Assembly: GCA_036574215.1 (NCBI GenBank)
Contig: JAINCR010000037.1
Location: forward strand, 1 to 49,019
DNA from: Caldisericaceae bacterium
GTDB lineage: Bacteria > Caldisericota > Caldisericia > Caldisericales > Caldisericaceae
DNA length: 49,019 nucleotides
Direction: 5' to 3'
Below the pieces are notes generated by a model. The model was given only the letters and a program-made list of their open reading frames with translations. It ran no database searches and was not told the origin of the DNA. Shown one piece after another: positions 42,242 through 49,019 of this stretch. Position 1 is the first letter of the stretch. Each line of letters begins with the position of its first letter. Made by a program: the position numbers and the translations under genes.

Positions 42242-43319
42242 AGTAGTAGAAGTAAATAGTTATAAAAAAGAGATTATTGAGAACGGTTTATTAGAATTGT
42301 TGAACTTTACCGACTTAAAAACGTTAAAAATTAATACAGTCAGTGTAGTCTTTGATTTCCCTCCACCGGATGCATCAGTCTTATTAGCTCTAAATAACAT
42401 TCTTAAAGATAACGGAGTAAATAAAGTCATTTTTGGAGCATCAAATTTTAATAGCGATGCTTTTCAAGAAATTTATAAGAAACTTTTGGATCATGGAATA
42501 GAACTCCATAATTTTAGAGATGAGCCTTATATTGAGTTTGAAATTGGAAATATAACTAAACAGAACGATCACATAAGAGGATACCCTCTACTTTACCCTG
42601 AAAAGGCAAAGGAAGAAAAAGTTTTAAGCAGAGTTAATCTAGGTAAACCTCGAACTTTTAAAAAAGTTCTTTTGCCTTACAATATTGCAGAGTCAGATTA
42701 CGTAATCCCAGTTATTAAATTAAAGGATTCTCCTATTTCAAAAATCGGTGGTTTTGTTAACGCCCTTCTCTACTTTATACCAACAAACCTTAGAAGCAAT
42801 GTTTTTATTAAGGCTCTTTCTGGACAGTTTGAAGATTCACTATTAGATATTTTTAGCGCATTTAAAAGTAAGGTGTTATTTGGTATTGTAGATGGTATTC
42901 AAGGCGAACTTACAGGAAGTGAGCTTGACAAATTTAATGTATTAATGGCCTCTTCTGATTTACTTTCTTTAGATGCAGTTATTTCTGTTATTATTGGATT
43001 CCGTTCTTCAGAAATTACTACAAATAAACTTGGTTCATTATACGATCTCGGGGACGGGCTTCTAAAAGATATTGTTATTGATGGAGTTGATTTTGAAAAG
43101 ATAAGAAAAGAACTTGTAAACAGATTAAAATTTTCAAATGCATTTAAGAAAAACAGAGTCCCCAAAATTGTTAAAAACGATGATACAATCTCATCAATTG
43201 AGACTCTTTGTCCAACAGGAGCAATTTATAAAGACAAATCAGGGTATTCAATAGACAAATTTAAGTGTATAAAATGCAATTTCTGTGTTGAAATAGCTCA
43301 AAAGTATTTCAATTTTTAA
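42228..43319 (+). CDS. DUF362 domain protein with C-terminal ferredoxin-like cysteines
   Basis: A 363-residue protein. DUF362 spans about 20-290, recognised by SVVFDFPPPDASVLLALNNILKDNG, YVIPVIKLKDSPISKIGGFVNALL and VDGIQGELTGSE. The C-terminus carries a ferredoxin-type cluster site (CPTGAI, then CIKCNFCVEIAQKY). These proteins are thought to be iron-sulfur or electron-transfer proteins of unsettled function. The start is ATG 42228, 7 bases after AAAGGA; a GTG two codons earlier is less well spaced. It overlaps the glycosylase gene by 14 bases and converges on the permease gene with one base between. Confidence 0.85.
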   Translation: MSLVKVVEVNSYKKEIIENGLLELLNFTDLKTLKINTVSVVFDFPPPDASVLLALNNILKDNGVNKVIFGASNFNSDAFQEIYKKLLDHGIELHNFRDEPYIEFEIGNITKQNDHIRGYPLLYPEKAKEEKVLSRVNLGKPRTFKKVLLPYNIAESDYVIPVIKLKDSPISKIGGFVNALLYFIPTNLRSNVFIKALSGQFEDSLLDIFSAFKSKVLFGIVDGIQGELTGSELDKFNVLMASSDLLSLDAVISVIIGFRSSEITTNKLGSLYDLGDGLLKDIVIDGVDFEKIRKELVNRLKFSNAFKKNRVPKIVKNDDTISSIETLCPTGAIYKDKSGYSIDKFKCIKCNFCVEIAQKYFNF

Positions 43320-43320
43320 A

Positions 43321-44595
43321 TTAATGATAGAAGACCAAAAAGAAAATACCTGCTAAGATTAATTCAACTATCGTTATTGGAGCAACCTTAGTAATGTAGT
43401 CCTTCCATGTAACTTCAATGCCAGCACTTTTAAGGATAGAAAGTCCAACAACGTTTGCGGAAGCACCAATCGGGGTCATACTACCTCCCACATCGGTTCC
43501 AAACGCTGTGATTAATGCCATACTCACAACACTCAAAGATACTTTACTCGCAAGTGATTTAATTAAAGGAACCATTGAAGCAGCAAAAGGCACGTTGTCT
43601 ATAAAAGCGGATAAAAATGAGGAGGAAAAAAGCAAAACAACCTTTGTTAAAATAATACTTCCTTTGGTAAATTTAATAACTGCGCCTGCAAGTATGTGAA
43701 TTACACCCGTCACTTCAAGGGACCCTACAATAACAAATAAAGTGATAAAGAAAATAAGAACTTCCCAATCTATGTTTTCCCAAATATCTTCCACTCTATG
43801 CCCATTTAAAAAAAGTAATAGAGCTGCACCTATAATACCTACATTTCCAACTGGAATGCCAAATTTGTTATGTGTAAAAAGAAGAACCACTACAAGAGCA
43901 AAAACAATTATTCCAGTTAAGAACATGTAATAATCTTTTATCTGTTTAGATGGTTCTAAGTTATTGATATACTCGGCATCAAGAACTTTTGCTTTTTTTA
44001 ATCTGCTCATGTTTACAAAAGTAAATAGAAAACCATTGAGAATAAGTAATAGAAATACAAGTGGAGTTAGATTTGCTAAAAATTGTGCAAGAGAAATACC
44101 AAGACCTGTCCCAATAATTATATTTGGCGGATCGCCCATCAAGGTTGAGGAACCACCAAGATTTGATGCCGTTATTTGTGAAAGCACAAAAGGGACTGGA
44201 TCCGTATCAAGTTTTTCAGAAATACTGATTGACAAAGTCGCCATAAAAAGCATAACTGAAATGCTATCCATAAAAGCAGCTAAAATGCCTGTAAAAAATG
44301 AAAGAGAAAAGAATATTAAAAATGGATTCCCTCTTGTCATCTTAACTATGTAAGTGCTTACGAAGTCAAAAAACCCACCCTTAACAAGAACATGCACAAT
44401 TATAAACATGCCGAGAATTAAACCCATTGCATCCCAGTTAACCAACGACACAACTTGAGTTTCTTTAACAATTCCTAAGATAAAAAGTAGAACTGCCCCA
44501 CTTAAAGTAATTATCGTGCGTGGCAATAGTTCTCCAATTATAACAGCATAAACCAAAACAAAAATAATACTTGCAATTATTGCATAGTTTGACAT
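43321..44595 (-). CDS. ArsB/NhaD-family ion permease
   Basis: Ion transporter superfamily membrane protein with about 11-12 helices. Conserved loops are DSISVMLFMATLS (about 115-127), ASNLGGSSTLMGDPPNIIIGTGLG, DNVPFAASMVPLI and GTDVGGSMTPIGASANVVGLSI, the two pseudo-symmetric hairpins of the ArsB/P-protein/NhaD group. Substrate (arsenite, Na+/H+ or an organic anion) is not determinable; no ars genes are nearby. The start ATG 44595 follows GGAGG at 5 bases, four codons after an in-frame ATG that overlaps the site. A universal stress protein gene lies just upstream on the same strand. Confidence 0.9.
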   Translation of the reverse strand: MSNYAIIASIIFVLVYAVIIGELLPRTIITLSGAVLLFILGIVKETQVVSLVNWDAMGLILGMFIIVHVLVKGGFFDFVSTYIVKMTRGNPFLIFFSLSFFTGILAAFMDSISVMLFMATLSISISEKLDTDPVPFVLSQITASNLGGSSTLMGDPPNIIIGTGLGISLAQFLANLTPLVFLLLILNGFLFTFVNMSRLKKAKVLDAEYINNLEPSKQIKDYYMFLTGIIVFALVVVLLFTHNKFGIPVGNVGIIGAALLLFLNGHRVEDIWENIDWEVLIFFITLFVIVGSLEVTGVIHILAGAVIKFTKGSIILTKVVLLFSSSFLSAFIDNVPFAASMVPLIKSLASKVSLSVVSMALITAFGTDVGGSMTPIGASANVVGLSILKSAGIEVTWKDYITKVAPITIVELILAGIFFLVFYH

Positions 44596-44610
44596 ATTTG
44601 CCTCCATATA

Positions 44611-45411
44611 CTAGTCGCAAATAAGTAATAATGGCTTTGGTAAAAAGGCGATAAGAATTTTAAGTGTCGGGTCTAATGAAAATGTTTTGAATATTGTTCT
44701 CATCTTATAAGTTGGTCTTGGGCTGCCTCTTGAACCAATGATTATATCGTTAAACTCTGATCTTTTCAGTATAGAATTTATTTCACTTTCTTCTGAAAAT
44801 TCTATTTTAGGTGTAATATTATATGTCTTTAAGATGTCTTTTGCCTTTTCAGCAATGCGATCTTTTGGCTCGCGAAGAATAAGAACCTCAACCTCAGATT
44901 TCCAATAAGAAGCAAGTTTACCTGTTTCTTCTGTTGCAATTTCAGAATATTTACTTCCAGAAGTTGGATGTAAAATTTTTTCAGGCTTTTTTAATTCAAG
45001 ATTTTCGCTTAAAAGCAGAACAGGTATGCGAGAGTTAACAAGAAGATTGTAAGTAGTTGACCCAATTTTAATTTTATTAACACTTTTCCCAGCATGGGTC
45101 TCAAGAACAATTAAATCTACTGATTTTCTCTTAGCATAACTTAACAGAACAGATACAGGATCACCTACAAGAATCTCAGACTGAAATTTAGCATTTTTAC
45201 TTTCAAGGAAAAGTTCAATTTTATTTAGAGATTCTTCACTTAAATTTTTCATTTCATTTAAAACGGTTTTCGAATAATAATTTGCAAAATAACCAAGATT
45301 TATAACACTAAGAAGGTAAAGCGTTGCATCTTCAAAAAGAGTATGCACATACTCTACAACTTTCTCCATAATTTTTGAGTTATCTATTAAAATGAGGATT
45401 TTTTCTTCCAT
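44611..45411 (-). CDS. Universal stress protein with two UspA-like domains
   Basis: A 266-residue protein: UspA-like domain 1 at about 1-140 (start EEKILILIDNSK, later GDPVSVLLSYAKRKSVDLIVLETHAG and VNKIKIGSTTYNLLVNSRIPVLLLSE), and a more divergent domain 2 at about 150-260 (SEFNDIIIGSRGSPRPTYKM). The ATP-binding G-X2-G-X9-G(S/T) pattern is only partly kept in domain 1 (GKSVNKIKIGSTT). It precedes the permease gene with a 15-base gap, so it may regulate that transporter, as stress proteins often accompany permeases. A GGAGG site and an extended -10 lie upstream. Confidence 0.82.
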   Translation of the reverse strand: MEEKILILIDNSKIMEKVVEYVHTLFEDATLYLLSVINLGYFANYYSKTVLNEMKNLSEESLNKIELFLESKNAKFQSEILVGDPVSVLLSYAKRKSVDLIVLETHAGKSVNKIKIGSTTYNLLVNSRIPVLLLSENLELKKPEKILHPTSGSKYSEIATEETGKLASYWKSEVEVLILREPKDRIAEKAKDILKTYNITPKIEFSEESEINSILKRSEFNDIIIGSRGSPRPTYKMRTIFKTFSLDPTLKILIAFLPKPLLLICD

Positions 45412-45447
45412 TCTTTTTCCTCCTTTAAAAATTTTTCTTACATACCT

Positions 45448-45456
45448 ATTATATCA
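45448..45456 (-). promoter_or_regulatory. Extended -10 promoter of the stress protein/permease pair
   Basis: Minus strand TTTGATATAAT (TGA then TATAAT, 45453 to 45448) upstream of a GGAGG site and the ATG at 45411. It diverges from the era promoter at 45493-45501. Confidence 0.6.
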
Positions 45457-45492
45457 AAAAATACAGAAAGAATTAGGGATTTAAAAATTATA

Positions 45493-45501
45493 TGGTATAA
45501 T
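45493..45501 (+). promoter_or_regulatory. Extended -10 promoter of era
   Basis: TATGG then TATAAT (45496-45501), an extended -10 with no clear -35; AAAGGAG precedes the ATG at 45536. Unlike the leaderless promoters, it has a leader of about 28 bases. Confidence 0.6.
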
Positions 45502-45535
45502 ACTTTAAAAGAACAATAAATAAAAGGAGAAGTTG

Positions 45536-46420
45536 ATGAAAAGCGGTATTGTCACAATTTTAGGAAGGCCTAATGTAGGTAAATCTACACTTGTAAATTA
45601 CATAGTCCAAAAGAAGATATCTATTACTACTCCAAAACCGCAAACGACACGTTTTAGGATACTAGGAGTAAGAAACTTAAACGAAGCTCAAATAGTTTTT
45701 GTAGATACTCCAGGGTTTCATATTGCAAGAAATGCACTAAATAAATACATGATAACTCTTGCCCTTAAGAGTATTGAGGGTGCAGATTTAATTTACCTTA
45801 TGGTAGAAGTAAATGATTACATAGGAGATGAGTACAGCACACTATTTAAATATTTAGAAAAGGCTTCTATTGAAACTTTTTTGGTAATAAATAAAATTGA
45901 TCTATATACTACTGAAGAAATTACAAAAACAGAAGATGAATTTACAAAAGCCTTTCCATTTAAAGAAGTGTTTAAAATTTCTGCTTTAACAGGAAAAAAT
46001 GTTGATGATCTTGTTAAAAAAACTGTTGAACATCTAAAAGAAGGAATGCCACTTTTCCCTGAAGGCGAGGTAACGAATATCCCTTTCAGTTTGCAGGTAG
46101 CTGAACTAATAAGAGAAAAACTCTATCTATTCTTAAAACAAGAGCTCCCTTACGAAACTTCTGTAGTAGTTGAAGAAGTCCTAGAAAGAAAAGATAGCCT
46201 AATCTATATTAAGGCAATTATATATGTTGCTAAAAATTCGCAAAAAGCCATTGTAATTGGTGCAAATGGTTCAATGATTAAAAAAATTGGGACTGCTACA
46301 AGACTTGAATTACAGGAAATACTAAAAAAGGAAGTTTTTCTTGATATTCAAGTAAAAGTTGAGGAAGATTGGCCAAAATTAGAGAATAAATTAAAAAGGC
46401 TTGGTTACATCGTAGAATAA
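45536..46420 (+). CDS. era: GTPase Era
   Basis: Essential GTPase for 30S ribosome assembly that binds the 16S rRNA 3' end. G1 ILGRPNVGKST is at about 8-18, G3 FVDTPGFH, G4 NKID, and a C-terminal KH domain with AIVIGANGSMIKKIGTATRLELQEIL. The ATG 45536 follows AAAGGAG; a TTG one codon upstream is less likely. At 294 residues it is typical. ybeY, another rRNA-maturation gene, is often linked to era but here lies some 37 kb away. The RidA-family gene follows 26 bases downstream. Confidence 0.97.
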   Translation: MKSGIVTILGRPNVGKSTLVNYIVQKKISITTPKPQTTRFRILGVRNLNEAQIVFVDTPGFHIARNALNKYMITLALKSIEGADLIYLMVEVNDYIGDEYSTLFKYLEKASIETFLVINKIDLYTTEEITKTEDEFTKAFPFKEVFKISALTGKNVDDLVKKTVEHLKEGMPLFPEGEVTNIPFSLQVAELIREKLYLFLKQELPYETSVVVEEVLERKDSLIYIKAIIYVAKNSQKAIVIGANGSMIKKIGTATRLELQEILKKEVFLDIQVKVEEDWPKLENKLKRLGYIVE

Positions 46421-46446
46421 TTTAAAATAAAGGAGGTTCGCAAAAA

Positions 46447-46905
46447 ATGGCAATCGAAGAGAATCTTAAATCAATGGGACTTGAATTACCAAAGTCCCAA
46501 AAAGCTTTAGGGAGTTATGTTCCATGTGTTATCACTTCTCAAAATTTACTCTTCTTCTCTGGGATCATTCCAGTTGAAAACGGTGTTGTAATGCAAGGCA
46601 AATTTGGTAGAGAATTAAATTTAAATGATGCAAAAAATGCCTCTAAATTAATAGTTCTTTCCTTGCTTGCAAATGTAAAAGAAGCAATCAGTGAGTTTTC
46701 AAAAATTAAAAGGTTTGTAAAAATCGAAGGTTACGTTAACTCAACCGAAGATTTTATAGATCAACCAAAAGTAATGAACGAAGTATCAAATTTAATTGTT
46801 GCAATATTCGGAGAAAAAGGAAAACATTCTCGTATTGCAGTTTCAACTAATTCTCTTCCTATGGGAGCTTGTTTAGAAGTTTCAGGAGTGATAGAATTAG
46901 AATGA
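46447..46905 (+). CDS. RidA/YjgF family protein
   Basis: A 152-residue protein of the RidA superfamily, whose best-known members hydrolyse reactive enamine/imine intermediates. It starts with a typical NLKSMGLELP and contains LLFFSGIIPVENG, VKIEGYVNSTEDF and HSRIAVSTNSLPMGACLEVSGVIE. The arginine in HSRIAVS lies near the RidA substrate-binding arginine, but the flanking sequence resembles the less characterised YjgH/XcYjgH-like subgroup, so imine deaminase activity is not certain. It has a GGAGG site 10 bases before the ATG. Its 3' end overlaps the convergent stress protein gene by 9 bases. Confidence 0.88.
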   Translation: MAIEENLKSMGLELPKSQKALGSYVPCVITSQNLLFFSGIIPVENGVVMQGKFGRELNLNDAKNASKLIVLSLLANVKEAISEFSKIKRFVKIEGYVNSTEDFIDQPKVMNEVSNLIVAIFGEKGKHSRIAVSTNSLPMGACLEVSGVIELE

Positions 46906-47316
46906 TGGTATAACAAGCACAGGAATTTTAGAAAGCCTTATAATATTTTGAACTGTGCTTCCAATAAGGCTTGGCGTATAGCCTGCTCCTGTTGAAGAAA
47001 CTACTATTAAATTAGCTTTTTCTTCTTCTGCTACAGCCGTAATAACCTTAGAGGGAATGCCGAATTCTACTCTGATATAAACCTTTAAGCCACTTTTCTC
47101 AAGTATTTCTTTTATGCCATTAAGCCTATCGTAACTACCCTTTTTATACTCTTCCAACTCAATTTTTGATAAAGGTCTCGTAGTAAGTTCCTCATACTCA
47201 AGAACATTTACAAGAACGACTTCCTTTGCACCAAATTCCATAAGTTTCTCTACATACGAAACTGCCATCTCACTAAATTTTGAGAAATCAAACGGAAAAA
47301 TAATTTTCTCAAACAT
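46897..47316 (-). CDS. Universal stress protein, single UspA domain
   Basis: A 139-residue UspA domain protein. It begins MFEKIIFPFDFSKFSEMAVSY and ends with the ATP-binding motif VVSSTGAGYTPSLIGSTVQNIIRLSKIPVLVI, in which the G-X2-G-X9-GS pattern is close to consensus (GAGYTPSLIGST). ATP binding is therefore likelier than in the two-domain protein near 45 kb. The start is ATG 47316 after GAGGTGGG; a longer frame begins inside uppP and is rejected. It follows uppP after 8 bases, so the two are co-transcribed. Confidence 0.88.
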   Translation of the reverse strand: MFEKIIFPFDFSKFSEMAVSYVEKLMEFGAKEVVLVNVLEYEELTTRPLSKIELEEYKKGSYDRLNGIKEILEKSGLKVYIRVEFGIPSKVITAVAEEEKANLIVVSSTGAGYTPSLIGSTVQNIIRLSKIPVLVIPSF

Positions 47317-47324
47317 AACCCACC

Positions 47325-48128
47325 TCACTTTGTAAATATTATACCTATTAGTCCTATTATCACACAATAAACAGCAAAGGTGTAAAAACTTGTCTTTTTA
47401 ATAATAGGAAAGAAAATCTTTAAAGCAATAAGCCCAGAAATAAAAGAAACAACGATACCAACAAGCAATTCAGTTGGCGTAAATATTGAAAAATCCGCTT
47501 TTACTAATTCAAGTAAAGCAGCTCCTGCAATTACAGGGATAGAAAGTAAAAAAGAAAACCTTGAAGATTCCTCTTTATTTACTGAAGAAACAATACCACC
47601 AGTAATTGTTGTCCCAGACCTTGAAACACCTGGAAGAAGTGCAATAACCTGAAAAATGCCTACAATAATAGCATCCTTTAATGTCATATTTTGTATGCTT
47701 TTATTTGCCTTTTTAGCTAAATAACTTGCTAAAAACAGAAATGCTGCTGTTATAAAAAAAAGGTAAGAAACAGTTCTTGGGGAATAAAATAAAAGGTCGA
47801 CTTTGTCTGCAAAAAGAAAACCTACAATTCCTGCAGGAATTGTTGCAACAACAATTAAGATAAAAAGATTAAGATAATACTTACCTTCTTCGGATTTATC
47901 TTTTTTGTAAAATGAAAATATTCCTTTTAAAATGCCTTTTAAATCGTTCCAAAAATAAATTAATACCGCTAAAAGTGTTCCTACATGAAGACCCATTGTA
48001 AACGCTAAATTTGGTATAGGAATTCTTAAAAGTGCCGGCAAAAGCACCAGATGGCCAGAAGAACTAATGGGTAAGAATTCGGTTGCTCCTTGCACAACTC
48101 CTAAAAAAACTACTTCCAAAAAGTTCAT
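47325..48128 (-). CDS. uppP: Undecaprenyl-diphosphatase UppP (BacA)
   Basis: Integral membrane phosphatase that recycles undecaprenyl pyrophosphate for cell wall synthesis and gives bacitracin resistance. The two conserved blocks are QGATEFLPISSSGHLVLLPALL (about 14-35, catalytic Glu and Ser) and LLPGVSRSGTTITGG (about 164-178). At 267 residues with about eight membrane helices it is full length. A GGGAGGT site precedes the ATG. It complements uppS at 21 kb, closing the lipid carrier cycle within this window. Confidence 0.96.
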   Translation of the reverse strand: MNFLEVVFLGVVQGATEFLPISSSGHLVLLPALLRIPIPNLAFTMGLHVGTLLAVLIYFWNDLKGILKGIFSFYKKDKSEEGKYYLNLFILIVVATIPAGIVGFLFADKVDLLFYSPRTVSYLFFITAAFLFLASYLAKKANKSIQNMTLKDAIIVGIFQVIALLPGVSRSGTTITGGIVSSVNKEESSRFSFLLSIPVIAGAALLELVKADFSIFTPTELLVGIVVSFISGLIALKIFFPIIKKTSFYTFAVYCVIIGLIGIIFTK

Positions 48129-48151
48129 TCATACCTCCCTTAACTAAAATA

Positions 48152-48157
48152 ATTATA
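48152..48157 (-). promoter_or_regulatory. -10 of uppP
   Basis: Minus strand TATAAT (48157 to 48152), about 24 bases before the ATG at 48128, with a GGGAGG site between. The -35 is weak. Confidence 0.45.
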
Positions 48158-48184
48158 CAGGGACTTTCAAAAAACTAAAATTTT

Positions 48185-48190
48185 TATACA
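48185..48190 (+). promoter_or_regulatory. -10 of the DJ-1/PfpI gene
   Basis: TATACA at 48185-48190 followed by AAAGGAGGTG and the ATG at 48210. It diverges from the uppP promoter. No convincing -35. Confidence 0.35.
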
Positions 48191-48209
48191 ATTTAAAAGG
48201 AGGTGAAGG

Positions 48210-48716
48210 ATGAAAAAAATTGCAGTTTTAATTGAAGACAATTTTAACGAATTCGAACTTATTTACCCTTATTTTAGGCTTAAAGAAGAAAACTTTGAAT
48301 CAGTCCTTGTTGGTCCCCAAGATAAAGTTTATCATTCTAAAGTTGGATTAGAAATGAAAGCAGAAAAATCAATAGATTCAATCAATTTTGAAGAATTTGA
48401 TGGGGTAATCATTCCAGGTGGATATGCACCAGATCTTCTCAGAAGAAATGAAAAAATTCTTAAATTTGTTAAGGTAATGTTTGATTCTAACAAGTTAGTT
48501 GCAGCAATTTGTCATGCAGGGTGGGTGCTAATCTCAGCAAAAGTAATTAATGGGGTAAGAATGACTTGTTTTTATTCAATTAAAGATGATGTTATCAATG
48601 CAGGGGCTAAATATGTTGATGAAAGCGTTGTAGTTGATAACAATCTCATAACTTCAAGAATGCCTTCCGATTTACCAAATTTTATGAAAGAAGTTATCAA
48701 ATTTCTTAAAGGTTAA
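48210..48716 (+). CDS. DJ-1/PfpI family protein (class I glutamine amidotransferase-like)
   Basis: A 168-residue protein of the DJ-1/PfpI superfamily. The nucleophile elbow is AAICHAGW with Cys101 followed by His102, and the acidic partner lies early ([12 protein letters not shown], near Glu17). [14 protein letters not shown] (about 67-80) is the family glycine motif. Members include proteases, glyoxalase III and protein or nucleotide deglycases; the CHAGW form is that of the PfpI branch. A strong AAAGGAGGTG site precedes the ATG. The macro-domain gene starts 3 bases after its stop, so the two are probably co-expressed. Confidence 0.9.
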   Translation: MKKIAVLIEDNFNEFELIYPYFRLKEENFESVLVGPQDKVYHSKVGLEMKAEKSIDSINFEEFDGVIIPGGYAPDLLRRNEKILKFVKVMFDSNKLVAAICHAGWVLISAKVINGVRMTCFYSIKDDVINAGAKYVDESVVVDNNLITSRMPSDLPNFMKEVIKFLKG

Positions 48717-48718
48717 AA

Positions 48719-49019
48719 ATGGAAAAGTATGTAAGGACTATTAACAACACAAAAATTTCCGTTGTAGAAGGTGATATTACCGAGGAAGATACTGAAGCAA
48801 TAGTTAATGCAGCAAACTCGTATTTGTCTCATGGAGGTGGCGTAGCGCTTGCAATTGTTAAAAAAGGAGGAAATGAAATTCAGTTAGAGAGCAATGAAAT
48901 TGTTAAAAGAAATGGACCTCTTAAGGTAGGAGAAGCAGTTCTTACAAAAGGCTATAAGTTAAAAGCAAGATACGTAATCCATGTTGTTGGACCACAATGG
49001 GGAGAAGGAGATGAAGAAA
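48719..49019 (+). CDS. Macro-domain protein (ADP-ribose binding), 3' truncated by window edge
   Basis: N-terminal 100 codons of a macro domain, which binds or hydrolyses ADP-ribose derivatives such as O-acetyl-ADP-ribose or protein-linked ADP-ribose. Seen: [39 protein letters not shown] (about 13-50), with the Asn-Ala-Ala-Asn and Gly-Gly-Gly-Val ADP-ribose loops, and [25 protein letters not shown]. The window ends before the second phosphate-binding loop. It follows the DJ-1/PfpI gene directly. The subclass (MacroD-like or Af1521-like) cannot be fixed from the fragment. Confidence 0.93.
   Translation, partial: MEKYVRTINNTKISVVEGDITEEDTEAIVNAANSYLSHGGGVALAIVKKGGNEIQLESNEIVKRNGPLKVGEAVLTKGYKLKARYVIHVVGPQWGEGDEE

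Overview
The window is AT-rich, gene-dense DNA from a bacterium. Genes are packed with overlapping start and stop codons (ATGA, TAATG), and lysine, isoleucine and glutamate codons are frequent. Several proteins are short thermophile-like forms, for example a 195-residue EF-Ts. The mix of NurA nuclease, FolE2, MEP-pathway genes, ETF and a PgpH-type c-di-AMP hydrolase suggests a small-genome anaerobic thermophile outside the best-studied phyla. A Caldiserica-like lineage is possible, but the sequence alone does not prove it. Nearly all genes are recognisable housekeeping genes.

Layout. 1-353: 3' end of a principal sigma factor. 364-4007: pepT, diverging from a nucleoside/pseudouridine salvage group (phosphorylase, psuG, methyltransferase). 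4004-5487: an Rrf2 regulator with three cysteines and its own promoter/palindrome, overlapping an Mrp-type Fe-S carrier ATPase. 5484-14211: phoH, pgpH-like, ybeY, CNNM/CorC, cdd, tpiA, an MrfA-like helicase and a DUF1461 membrane protein. 14197-15467 (minus): tRNA-Ser(GGA), queD and folE2, where the tRNA CCA end touches the queD ribosome binding site. 15471-17858: a DUF401 permease diverging from an orphan nurA.

17861-24538 (minus): one long operon, rpsB-tsf-pyrH-frr-uppS-dxr-rseP-ispG, linking ribosome, nucleotide, undecaprenyl and MEP isoprenoid functions. 24539-28303: the only accessory stretch. It holds a small sigma-region-4-like HTH protein, a CPBP glutamic protease, a PD-(D/E)XK/DUF5655 protein, short orphan frames, an AT-rich degenerate repeat tract, a broken gene, and a candidate C/U-rich small RNA with its own promoter and terminator.

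28304-37697 (minus): a second long operon from a consensus promoter, cyclodeaminase/cyclohydrolase-rho-tdk-prfA-prmC-tsaC-def-fmt-etfB-etfA-moeA. 37781-43319: tilS, hpt, ftsH, a MagIII-like HhH glycosylase and a DUF362 ferredoxin-type protein. 43321-48128: an ArsB/NhaD-type permease, two universal stress proteins, era, a RidA-family protein and uppP. 48210-49019: a DJ-1/PfpI protein and the start of a macro-domain protein.

Two window-wide regulatory themes stand out. Many promoters carry an extended -10 (TGnTATAAT-like), and in several the start codon lies only 5 to 12 bases after the -10, so the mRNAs should be leaderless or nearly so. Convergent genes meet or overlap with no intrinsic terminator between them, which implies Rho-dependent or other termination; rho itself is in the window.
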